64,000 bases of DNA from Prinia subflava (lineage: Eukaryota > Chordata > Aves > Passeriformes > Cisticolidae), in assembly GCF_021018805.1 (NCBI RefSeq), contig NW_026960609.1, forward strand, positions 3,100,001 through 3,164,000, in the 5' to 3' direction. A program made the translations under genes and the position numbers. The notes beneath the pieces are model-generated. The model was given only the letters and a program-made list of their open reading frames with translations, was not told the origin of the DNA and did no database searches. Positions 53,712 to 63,321 of this stretch are shown here, in pieces. Numbering within the stretch: position 1 is the stretch's first letter; the number at the start of each line of letters is the position of its first letter.

Positions 53712-56056
53712 CTAAGCATCGGCTACTTGCTTCTTATCCCCTTCTGCTGGAGCTGGATTTTTGGGGACAAAAGGTTTCACCCATTTCTGGGGAATCCACG
53801 GAGGGCCTGAGGGAGCAGCCACATATGCATAGCCAAGACCCCACTGCTGGACAAATTCTAGGAAATCCTTGGACACATACCCTGGGCCGTTATCTGTTTT
53901 GATTATTTTTGGAATCCCCAACACTGCAAAAGCTTGCACCAGGTGCTGCTTGGCATGTACAGACTTTTCTCCTGAATGGGCAGAGGCATACACTGCACCC
54001 AAATATGTGTCAGTGCTCACATGAACATATTTGAGGCGACCAAAACTAGGAATGTGTGTGATGTCTGTCTGCCACACTTCACAGCTGCCCAGGCCCCTGG
54101 GGTAAACCCCCATGCCCATCAATGGCATGGCCTGAAGCTGGCAGTTGGGACAGGTGCCCACCATGGCTCGAGCCTGGCTCTGTGTTAGCTGGAATTGTCA
54201 GATCAGAGCCGGCACATTTTGATGGTAGTGTTGGTGACTCAGTTTTGCCTGTTGGAAGACATCAGGGAGATGTACCTTTTCAACTGGTGCAGCAAGGGAG
54301 TCTGCCTGACTATTCCCCTCTGCGATCTCACCTGGCAAATCAGTGTGTGACCTCACATGCATCACGTAAAACGGGTGCTGTCGATGAGAAACCAAATAGA
54401 TTAGCTTTGAAAGCAACCTGAAGAGATGTTCATTCTCTATTTCTTTGAGCACAGCCTGCTCCGCTCTGGACACTACTCCCGCCACATAGGCAGAGTCGGT
54501 TACCAAATTGATTGGTTCTGAGAACTTCTCAAAGGCTCTTACCACTGCGGCCAGTTCCGCCACTTGGGGGGATCCCTCCACAAACTCAACATCAGCTTCC
54601 CAGTGCTGAGTCCATGGGTTCCTCCAAGTCATCACCGACTTGTTGGAAGCTCCAGATGCGTCTGTGAAGACTGTGAGAGCTTTGAGTGGATTCTGACTCC
54701 TCACGAGGAATGAGGTGGAATTCCTCATTGAACAACTTGTGGGACGGGGCATGGACTGATATTTGTCCCCTGTACCTGTCCAGAGATAACTGGAGACTGG
54801 CATTGCTGTGGAGCAAATGCTCAAACATCTCTTTGGTCAGTCTCTCAGGAGAGTTCTTTCCCTCCTCAGAAAGTCTGACCGGGAGGTGAATACATGCAAA
54901 GTCACAACCTGCCAGTTCACACAATCTTACCCTGGCCTTCCGAATCAGCTGAGCTATCAACTCCTGTGGCTCTGTGATGGTCTTGGATCTTTGGTGAGAG
55001 AAAAAGACCCACTCTATGATCAAGAGTGAATCTCTCTGCTCCTCGATCCACTGGAAAATCAAACTATGTAGATGTGGCAGCTTTCCTAGAACAATGAAAT
55101 GGAAAGGCACCTTTGGCTCACATTGACGAGTCTTCCTGTCTGACAAGGCCTTTTGTACCTTTTCGATTGCTGTCTTCGCCTCTGGGGTCAGCTCCCTGGG
55201 AGACATCAGCTCCTTCTCCCCCTTCAATAAATTGAAGAAGGGTTCTAGATCTTGATTTGTGAGGCCTAGCCAGGGTCTTACCCAATTCAAAGACCCACAC
55301 AGGGAGTGGAGATCTGCTAGGGTTTTTGGATTGCAACCAATTTCTAGGCTCTGCGGAACAACAGACATTGCAGTGATTTGCAAACCCAGGTACTTCCCAG
55401 GTGGCATCCTTTTAACCTTATATTCCTGTAATTGAAATCCAGCAGAGGTTAAAACTTCAACCACTAGGTCAAGAGTGTGTTGGAGTATAGAGTCATTGGG
55501 GGCACACACTAGCACATCATCCATGTAGTGAAGGATGATGGCTTCTTTTCTCTTGGCGCGTACCAGAGACAGTAATGAGGCTACATATTGTTGGCATATG
55601 AAAGGAGACGATTTCAGACCCTGTGGAAGAACTCTCCAGTGATAACGCTTCATTGGGGCTTGTCCATTAACAGTGGGAACCGAGAATGCAAACCGTGAGG
55701 CATCTTCAGGGTGCAATGGAATTTGGAAGAAAGAGTCCTTGATATCTAAGACAGCCAGTTGCCAATCTTGGGGGAGCACTGTTGGAGTGGGCATTCCTGG
55801 TTCCAGAGGTCCCATGTCTTCTACTATTTTACTAATTTCTTGTAGATCATGGAGCAACCTCGACTTGTCCTTCCATGGCTTCTTTATTACAAAGACCGGG
55901 AAATTCCAGGGGCTTGTTGTCTCTACCATGTCTCCCTGAGCTTTTCCACGAGCTCCTCAAGTGCCTTGAGCTTTTCTTTACTCAAAGGCCACTGTGCTAC
56001 CCATCTTGGGGTGTTTTACAACCACTTTAACTTTTGGGTAGGGTGCTCCACAGTGG
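53712..56056 (-). pseudogene. pol: P4 pol: reverse transcriptase, RNase H, truncated integrase
   Basis: The reverse transcriptase frame (55929 down to 54592, with its start further right) keeps LDIKDSFFQIPL, LPQGLKSSP and HYMDDVLVCA, so its active-site motifs are intact. A shift near 54700 moves RNase H to another frame (VFTDASGAS, VTDSAYVAGV, HVRSHTDLPG). Integrase begins in that frame with zinc-region histidines, then changes frame at about 54180. It shows CPNC, WQTDIT and KTDNGPGY, but passes directly from FVQQWGL to GYAYVAAPSGPPW. Compared with P3 this lacks about 120 residues, including the catalytic Glu. The gene is dead at several points. Confidence 0.88.
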
Positions 56057-56635
56057 CTATGTGCAAAAATCCTGGGAGGTCTTAGGAATGACCAATTGGA
56101 CTCCCCACTGGGACATGGTGTCCCTTCCCCAGAGTGGGGCCTTATAATCTGCTACGAAAGGATGGACATTTGCCACCTTTCCGTCAGGTCCCTCAATTTG
56201 CACCACGTTTTTTGAAATCCTTGCCATTGATATTCCTCCTATGCCCTGAAGTTTGCCAGCCACAGGTTGTAATTCCCAGTTTGATGGCCACATGCTTTGC
56301 CGGACTATCATAATGTTGGCGCCTGTGTCTAACACCCCTGCCACTAGGAGGTGCTCTGACCCACAAGCAATGTTGCATGCCATAGAGGGTTTATGTTCTC
56401 CAACCACTTCTGCCCAGTAGACCTCTGGTGATTTTCCATCTGCTGTGATCTCTGCTGGAACTGGAATGGCTTGGGCAAGAATTTTCCCCTCTACGAGATA
56501 AAAGGGTGGGTGCATGCAGCGTGCCAACAACATAAGGCCTATTATCTTTCCCTTAATGGCCATGGTAGCTATCTTGATCTCCAAGGGTGTGTGTGCTGTG
56601 TCCCCAGTAACAAAATACTCACTGTCCAATCCCAT
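56057..56635 (-). pseudogene. pro: P4 pro: dUTPase-like remnant and aspartic protease
   Basis: A 192-codon frame. The N-terminal part ends VEGKILAQAIP, the dUTPase-like strand also seen in P3. The protease follows with VLDTGANIMIV (D-T-G triad intact), the flap LQGIGGISMARIS and the C-terminal LWGRDTMSQWG. It overlaps the beginning of pol. The protease core looks complete although the surrounding polyprotein is broken. Confidence 0.75.
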
Positions 56636-56939
56636 GTGATAAACCGTCAGGCCCTGTGAGATGTTTTACAGGTCCACTGTTATGACCATCCACTCAGTAG
56701 ATCTGAAATGAAAACCTTTGGTAGTTACAAGCCTGAATTGGCCTAGTGACTGCCAAACCTTCTTAGTTGAACATTTAACATTTACATTTTTCTGCCCCCC
56801 CACACCATGTGACCCGCCCTCCCCCTTTTTTTTAAGAGAGGGCCTTTTGCCAGTGTGAGTCCCGCTATATTTATATATTTGTGCGTTGTAGTATCAACAG
56901 CAGGTAAGTGCTGTCAATTCAGGGGGTTTTTTTGTTGAA

Positions 56940-59238
56940 TTTTTTCTGGTTCTGAAAGCAGGTTCTGGCAAAGTGTTCTGGTTTCTTGCAGCGGGGGCAG
57001 ATGATGCATTTCAGCTGGTCTGTTGATATTGGTTGCCTGTTCGGGTTTGGTGCCGCAGGTGCTGTAGGCTGTGGGTGTGCAGGTCCTGGATTTCTTTCAG
57101 ATGTTTAGAACATTTCTGCCCTCCTTGAACGAGCTTCTATCATCTGGGACAGATTAGGTGGAGGTTCTAGAGGAAGACTAAGAATAATTCTACGACAGGT
57201 CTCCTTAGCATTCCTTTGAGCCATCTTTTTAATCAGTTCTGCCTGCACCGCGGGGTCTTGTACTTGTTGTTCCACCTGTGTCCTCAGACGATCAACAAAC
57301 TGCAAGAAATTCCCTGTAGCAAATAGTTTAATATTGACATAGCTGCCCTTCCCTTGTATTGTTGGTAGCTGATAAAACATTTTCTCTGCAACAGCACTAA
57401 TCCTAAGTAAAATATGCTTTGATAACACTCAAATTTGTTTTTCTGGACAATGCCAGACACCTTCACCACACAGGTGTTCAAGTGTAATACCATGTCCTTC
57501 AGTGTCTTTAGCTGCATTAGGGGTTTGATGAATCTCATGTAAAAAAGGTTTTTAAAGCTCCTTTCCACATACTGTCCCACAGGTCATTGTTGCGGTGCCG
57601 TTAGAGAACTCAGTCTCTCTGCCTGCCCAGGCTAGCTCAGGCTCCACGGCAAGCTAAAAGGTACAGCCAGGCGAGTCACCCAAGCCTGCTGATCCCTGTG
57701 AGTTCTTGTCCTGAGAGGCTGTGTGAGGCGGTGGAGAAGTGCTGACAACGATGGAGAAACGAAGGGGGGAGCCAGTCGAGTAAACTAACAGAAGGTTTAT
57801 TTGGGGGTCACAGGGGACCTCCTTACCACCTGCCGGATCCTCAGACTCCAACCCCTAGGGTCTTGAGACATGATGTTTTATACAGCAGTGGTGTGGGGCA
57901 TGGTAAGGAGGTTACAACCAATGGGCTTCAACCAAAGAGGTGGTACAAACATGGGGTGACATTACAGAAACCAGTCAGGGACAACAGGGAGGGGTTTACA
58001 CAGACCATGAGGAAAGACTGACAAATAACTGAAGAGTTATATAACTTGGGGAATTCCAGGATAATACCAACAGGGGGAAATGGGGTACAAGGAACATATC
58101 ATTGTACAATCAACCTGTTCAAAAGTAATAAACTTATTATGAACTTAATTCCACACCACCACAGATCATACTCTGAAGGAGATAACAGACATCTAAATAA
58201 GTCTTTGATGTCACTGGGCGCCATTTCATTAGAATTAAATGTGGCACGAAACATGCCCCTAAAGATTGCACTAGATCTGCCTAATTCAAGTTGTATTTTG
58301 CAAAGTTCTTTCTTATCCTGGTAGGAAAGTGGCTCGTATTGCCTGGTTCCATGATTTTTACTGACATATGTGACAGGTGCTACAGAGAAAATGCTTTTAT
58401 CCACATTTGCCAAAGGTCCTAAAATTTCTGCTGGTCTCCCAGTGTCTGGGGATATAGGAGGTACAGCATTTGCAATCCTATGCGGGTTGGGAAGAGGAGT
58501 CTCTCTCCCTCTGTCCTGGGTCAGCAGCAGAGGCTGCTCCTGTCCCCCCGCTGTGAGGCAATCACACCCCCCACTGTGGCTGTGTGGTGAGGCGGGCTCG
58601 CCCCCCTCACTGCTGCCGCAGCAGCCAGAAGGGAGGCAAGAGGAGGAAGGGTGGGGCAGGGCTGCCGAAGGGACAAAGAGATTTGGGAAGGGGTATGGAG
58701 TAGGGGTGGGGATCGGGGGGAAGAAAGGGTTATGGGAAGAAGGAAAGAGCACATGGCAGGCGTCATTATTGTCCGGCACATGGAGTATGGCTCCCAGGGG
58801 ACCTGCAGCATGGCCAGAGCCCTGGGGAGGCATCCCACCCCTGGATGATTCTGTCCGAGAAAAACCTGGTGTCTTAAAGGGGTACTGGGAGGATGGTAAA
58901 CCAGGATATGAGGGAGGGTCGGAGAGGGGGTTACATGGGGAGGTTTTCTGTGGCTGGCTGTTTTTTTGTAACTCTAGAAGGTGTTTACGCGCTTGCAAAA
59001 CTATGGGAATAAATAGAGAAGCAATTTGATGATTTTCCTCCACTTTCTCTATAAGTACATGACCGATTCCATCCCAAAATGATACAGTATCTATATGCTG
59101 GAGGTCAGCCTCTGGCAACTCAGTTACTAGCAAGCGCAAAAATTTTTTTTGGAACTTTTTGGAAATTCTAACATTAATTAAAAGATCTTGAAGCAGTTTT
59201 AATACACTCTTTTGGTGAACAGATAACTGAACGCCCAT
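56940..59238 (-). pseudogene. gag: P4 gag, interrupted by LTR-I
   Basis: Starts at 59238 with Met-Gly-Val, a myristoylation-type matrix end. About 100 residues of helical matrix are followed by a proline/serine-rich linker and the capsid N-terminal domain from about 58350. LTR-I interrupts capsid at 58163. The capsid C-terminal half resumes below 57588, with a degraded major homology region (FLQFVDRLRTQVEQQV) and ILSLPLEPPPNLSQMIEA. A stop occurs near 57105. One CCHC knuckle (CPRCKKPEHFARTC, about 56965-57010) marks nucleocapsid. It needs several frames. Confidence 0.85.
57588..58163 (-). repeat. LTR-I, solo LTR in P4 gag
   Basis: A 576-bp insertion, TGTGGTGGTG...CACCGCAACA on the minus strand, with flanking hexamers GGTCAT (57582-57587) and GATCAT (58164-58169) that differ at one position. 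AATAAA on the minus strand (CCAAATAAACC, near 57798-57808) supports the orientation. The family is not recognised. Confidence 0.75.
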
Positions 59239-59880
59239 TTTTCGATATTTCTGAAAGCTATTTGTTCAAAATCTACTCTTCAGATGCAGTAAGACTGGCT
59301 CTACAGTCCTGTGTCTCCGAGATACAGAGGGTACAGGTGGGGCAAACTCAGGGGCCGGGATCACTTTTCCAGCTATGGTGGCACCGGGGGGGGGGGGGGG
59401 GGCAGTCCTGCAGCCTTGCCTGGCTTGCCTTTTCAGGGGTTCCCCAAAAAACACGACTCCCTGGGGCGGGGCAGCTCCAGGGCTGATGGACTCTGACTGG
59501 CAGAAAAAAAAAGAAAAAAAACCCAGCGGTTCTGGCCGCAGAGTCCTAACGCTTGTCTACCACAGTCCTGATGATAAGAAATTACTCCCTCCCAGTTTGG
59601 AGGTTATACCCGGGGTAAAAGCCAAACGGAGGGACTTACCTGTCCTATGAGAGTGTGGTGCCGAGCCAGGGGCATCCGAAGTTCCTGTCGTAAGCCCACT
59701 TGCGATTGGGTGCAAAGCACGAGCTACGAGCTTAATCCCTAAACACTTATAGATACAGAATGTGGCCAAAAATGCTGTAGGGGAGTTGATCTTTCCAAAA
59801 AAACTTCTGAGACCCTAGTTGGGGATCTCCAGCTCACACGTGGGTTTCTAGAAACTGATAAAATCCACTTGGGTGCCAAC
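59239..59880 (-). promoter_or_regulatory. P4 leader: primer-binding site and splice donor
   Basis: Two bases after the 5' LTR, the minus strand reads TGGCACCCAAGTGGATTT (plus 59861-59878), similar to the lysine-tRNA(1,2) primer site. A consensus donor ACAGGTAAGT is at about plus 59634-59643. A G homopolymer (about 59386-59402 on plus) lies between the donor and gag. Confidence 0.6.
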
Positions 59881-60208
59881 TGAAATAAATCCTCCTTTTA
59901 ACCCCTCTGAGGTTCCAATGCTAGCTCAGGCCTTAGAAGGCTTTGGAGGAATATTTCATGGACAGGACAAAGGATTCCAAAAGAAGCTCTGACCCACCGC
60001 TGCAGTTGAAGACGTTTATTCCAGGTGGTGTCCATAGGGAAAGTGGGCGTGCACAGAGGGAGAGGGTCTTTTCCTAGCTCCAGCCAGGGAGGAGCAGTTT
60101 GGGACACAGCCAATAGGGTCAGAAAGGGGAGGAAGGGTTAAACTACATGGTTATAAGCTCTAGGGGTCCCTGAGGGGGAAGAAACCATTCCCACAGGGGA
60201 ATGTAACA
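59881..60208 (-). repeat. LTR-G, 5' LTR of P4
   Basis: 328 bp, TGTTACATTCC...GGATTTATTTCA on the minus strand, with AATAAA (GGAATAAACG, near plus 60014). It pairs with 43664-44302 minus LTR-H, and GAAATA follows at 60209-60214. Confidence 0.92.
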
Positions 60209-61506
60209 GAAATACAGAGCTGTAGCCATACACACTTCTTCCAGTGAAGGAATTATCACAGAAGGGGAAGGCAGTACTCAGGTGGGTGAGCTCATAGCGA
60301 TGTGGAGTGTTTTTGAACGAGGAGCACAGAATACTTCTCCTGTCTGTATTTACACTGATTCCTATGCTGTGTTTAAGGGATGTACTGCGTGGCTTCCGTT
60401 CTGGCAACAGAATGGTTGGGAAGTTAACAGAGTTCAAGTGTGGCAAAAAGAAAAATGGCAAGAAATTCTAAATATTGCAAGCCAAGGAGACTTTGCTGTG
60501 GGGTGGGTGCCTGGTCATCAGGGAGATGAGAATCCTGCAGGAGAGTGGAATAACAAAGCTGATGAGTTAGCAAGACTGAGTCCCCTGAAAAATGATCAAA
60601 TTACAGATTATTGGGAACACCTGTTAGAATGGCTGCATGTGAAAAGACAGCACACTGGGATAAAAGATTTATACCAGGAAGCCCTTGCTCGCGGCTGGCC
60701 AGTCACCAGCGAAATGTGTAAAACATGCATATCAGCCTGCGGCCAGTGTCGCAAACAATTAGAAAGACGCCCTGGGAGATGACCCCCTTCTCTTAAGAAC
60801 AGGTAAAGGCTTATGTGATGCTTGGCAGGTAGACTACATCGGTTCCTTTAAAAGGTCAGGAGGTAAATACTTTGTGTTAGCAGGAGTAGAAATAATATCT
60901 GGGTTACTTCAGGCGAACGCATTCAAAAGAGCTACAGGAGATAACACTGTCACAGCACTACAAGAGTGGTTTGGAACCTTTCCAAAACCAAAGGAGATCA
61001 AATCTGATAATGGGTCTCATTTTACTGCTAAAGTTGTGCAAGATTGGGCAAAAGGTGAAGGTATCAAATGGGTTTTTCATACCCCCTGCTACCCCCAAGC
61101 AAACGGAATTGTAGAAAGGACAAATGGTCTCTTGAAACGATTCCTGAAACCACATGAGGGGAACTGGGATGTTTGGTTGTGGGAGGCAGTGAAAAGTGTC
61201 AATGACAGATGGGGAGTAAATGGGTGCCCTAAAATCACTGCCTTCTGCCCGAAAGCTCCAAGCCTAGTGCCCTCATTATGGGGACCAGGTGATTCCAAGA
61301 ATCCAGCTCATTACCCTGGACAACCAGTTTTAGTGAACCTCCCTGCTGCCGGAGATGTACCACTAGTGCTGAAAACTCCTCTGAATAAATTTGTGTGGGT
61401 AGCATCTGATGCCCTGAGGAAGGAGCATCGGATAAACACACTGGATAGTTCCTTCATTCTAACCTTTCTGCCCCTTAGTGGCAGATTTTGTTGTCCTTAC
61501 TTTTAA
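60209..61506 (+). pseudogene. pol: P5 RNase H (second fragment) and integrase
   Basis: RNase H resumes with AVAIHTSSSEG, TQVGELIAMW and IYTDSYAVFKG, and ends with GWVPGHQGD and NKADELARL. The integrase zinc region (CKTCISACGQC) follows. A stop and +1 shift occur at about 60780. The integrase core then has WQVDYIG, KSDNGSHF and GIVERTNGLLK, so the D, D, E triad is intact, and the C-terminal domain reads QPVLVNLP and KFVWVASDALRKEHR. The frame ends at a TAA at 61504-61506. Apart from the frame break and the P4 split, this half of pol is well preserved. Confidence 0.88.
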
Positions 61507-61555
61507 CAGATGGCTGTAAGAAGATGACAAGGACCTAAGAAGAAGACAAGGACCA

Positions 61556-61955
61556 TGTTGTAGAACCCTGGAAAGACTGGGGACTAGAGTAACGTGAGAC
61601 CAAACCAGTATGGTTTCCAGCACGAACTCCGCTTTATTCCGCGAGATGGCCGGTTAAGTACAGAGCAGATAGTTTACAGTAGCAGGTGCATTGTGATAGG
61701 CAGTGAGCATACAGAAGTATGTAAGCAATCTAGGATTAAGGTGGCTACGGAGATCTAGTGCCATTACCTCCATGCTGCGAGTGGCCATACCTTAACACAT
61801 ACGTAGCAGGAGATAAGATTATCTGCTACTACGTACTCGGAACGTTCCGCGGCCTACTAGGCCCAGGCCTGAGGCCTAGTCTGGCCTAGTCTGGAATAGC
61901 TCAAATGGTATCTGTGAGCATATCATGCCCACGATACCTGAGAAACTCGGCCACA
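61556..61955 (-). repeat. LTR-A copy 4, 3' LTR of P7
   Basis: On the minus strand it starts TGTGGCCGAG immediately after a purine tract (AAAAAGAAAAAGGGGGAAC, plus 61956-61974) and ends about TTCTACAACA. It shares the GGCCTCAGGCCTGG and CCATACTGGTTT blocks with 3152-3523. The left end is placed to within a few bases because the other target copy lies outside the window. Confidence 0.85.
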
Positions 61956-63244
61956 GTTCCCCCTTTTTCTTTTTGGGCTATCAAAACTGACGTTAAGGCA
62001 CGGTCAGCTAATTTGCGCATGCATTGTATCAAGCAAGGCACTATTGTCAAAACTACTATGACAGCAATAAAGATCATTATACCAAAACGAATTAAATCCA
62101 CAATCCACCCAGTGAGATTCCAAGACTTCAGCCAATTGTCAAACGGAGTGTTCTCAACTACAAGATGTTTCATGTTGTCCCTCAACTGCGCTAACTGTTG
62201 ATGTATCGACCGTGAGTGGTCTGATAAATTCATGCAGCACATGCCTTCAAACTCTTCGCATCCATGCCCCTGAGCCAAAAGAAGGAAGTCAATCGCGGCT
62301 CGGTTCTGGAGCACTGAATGGCGAATGCCACTAACATCTTCAGCAAGCTCACTCAACAACTTCGTCGTTATGTTAATCTGTTTCCCTGTCCAGCAGGCTA
62401 AATGTTTCAGTTGTGTGAGGGCTTGTGCTGAAGCAACTCCTGGGGCAAAAATGGATGCTGAGATCACGGCTGGAGGCTGCCATAATGTAACTTGATCTTT
62501 GCAGTTGGGACCTAGTTGAGACATACTGCGCTTGACTCGTTGAGCCTTCCTTGGCAAGCCTAGAACCTGGTGAATGCTAGGTGCGAACAGAGTTAGTTTG
62601 CCAAAATAACACGGTCCTCCGACACTGTTTTGAGGTACTGTGGACCATGCTCTATCTCCGCAAACTAAAAAGATTCCTGGTGGCAATCTCTTAGCAGCTG
62701 TTGTCAATTGCGTGACAGATCTGACCCAACTATTACAATACTCAGAGTAATTGTAATACAAAAGTGAATGAGGGGACAGCCACGTAGCGTGGCCTTTCAA
62801 TTGCTGCTCATCTATGATTAATAGACTAGAATTCACTGCAAAGCGCCCAAAGACAAGACAATAGTTTCCTGGCACAGAACCTAAGAGATCAAGCTCCTGA
62901 GGTTCTGGACCAGCCGCTCGAAGGTTTCGCGCTATGGCAGCAGCTTGTGGCCCTAAATCACCTTTTGGGTCAATCCTGACAGGAGTTAAAGACTTGAACT
63001 CTGCCATGGAGGTCAGTGGAACTCCAATCAAGCAGGTTCTAAAAGGATTGGATGGCGTCGCTAGAGATAAACAAAAGGAATCCTGTTTAGTTTGTTTGGC
63101 CCAAGTAACCCACATGTTCTCCCTTGTGTCAATGTCAAACATCCCTGCTCTTATTTTTACTACCACACTGATTAAAACCAACACCCTCATGCTTAACATT
63201 TCACCCATTGTGAAAAGCACACAGTGTAGCACACAGGCTATCAA
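61901..63244 (-). CDS. env: P7 envelope glycoprotein, full-length open frame
   Basis: 447 codons without a stop. An N-terminal signal peptide (hydrophobic residues about 18-35) leads into the surface subunit, with several N-x-S/T sites (for example NYSEYC, NSSLLI). A furin-type site RVKRS near residue 245 separates the transmembrane subunit. Behind it an internal, cysteine-bounded fusion-peptide-like loop (PPAVISASIFAPGVASA) is followed by heptad-type helices, LQNRAAIDFLLL, and CEEFEGMCC (CX6CC). A second helix, a membrane segment (IMIFIAVIVVLTIVPCL) and a short tail complete it. The architecture is alpharetrovirus-like. The last 55 bp of the frame lie in the LTR. It would mediate receptor binding and membrane fusion; I make no claim that it is expressed. 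Confidence 0.92.
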   Translation of the reverse strand: MIACVLHCVLFTMGEMLSMRVLVLISVVVKIRAGMFDIDTRENMWVTWAKQTKQDSFCLSLATPSNPFRTCLIGVPLTSMAEFKSLTPVRIDPKGDLGPQAAAIARNLRAAGPEPQELDLLGSVPGNYCLVFGRFAVNSSLLIIDEQQLKGHATWLSPHSLLYYNYSEYCNSWVRSVTQLTTAAKRLPPGIFLVCGDRAWSTVPQNSVGGPCYFGKLTLFAPSIHQVLGLPRKAQRVKRSMSQLGPNCKDQVTLWQPPAVISASIFAPGVASAQALTQLKHLACWTGKQINITTKLLSELAEDVSGIRHSVLQNRAAIDFLLLAQGHGCEEFEGMCCMNLSDHSRSIHQQLAQLRDNMKHLVVENTPFDNWLKSWNLTGWIVDLIRFGIMIFIAVIVVLTIVPCLIQCMRKLADRALTSVLIAQKEKGGTVAEFLRYRGHDMLTDTI

Positions 63245-63321
63245 CCTAAAACCCTAACCAATAACTTATCGTGCCTCTAAGTGTCACACAGCAACAGTGC
63301 AATGATATAGTATTAAAACAG

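Larger units (their letters stand above)
43664..60208 (-). mobile_element. P4, complete class II provirus with later insertions
   Basis: A minus-strand provirus with LTR-G at both ends (5' 59881-60208, 3' 43664-44302) and GAAATA duplicated on both sides (43658-43663 and 60209-60214). In minus order it has primer site, leader, gag, dUTPase-like/protease, pol and env. Later insertions are LTR-I in gag, LTR-H in the 3' LTR, and LTR-B with P6 inside it, at the env 3' end. Without these it would be about 8 kb. By eye the two LTRs differ at roughly ten of about 310 comparable positions. Confidence 0.92.
39264..61555 (+). mobile_element. P5, plus-strand retrovirus split by P4
   Basis: A 5' LTR (39264-39746), candidate primer site, gag, protease, reverse transcriptase, RNase H and integrase can be followed in order on the plus strand. 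RNase H is broken at 43663 by P4 (43664-60208) and resumes at 60209; the duplicated GAAATA confirms the join. No env or 3' LTR is seen before the LTR-A of P7 begins near 61556, so the 3' end is missing or lies beyond P7. The class is uncertain: pol resembles ERVL/ERV1-type more than class II. Confidence 0.85.

Noticed and set aside
59386..59402. G homopolymer and the one at 19300-19327 as regulatory G-quadruplexes
   Set aside because: Plain homopolymer runs in a retroviral leader and LTR. Their length may be unreliable in assembly and nothing else points to a function.
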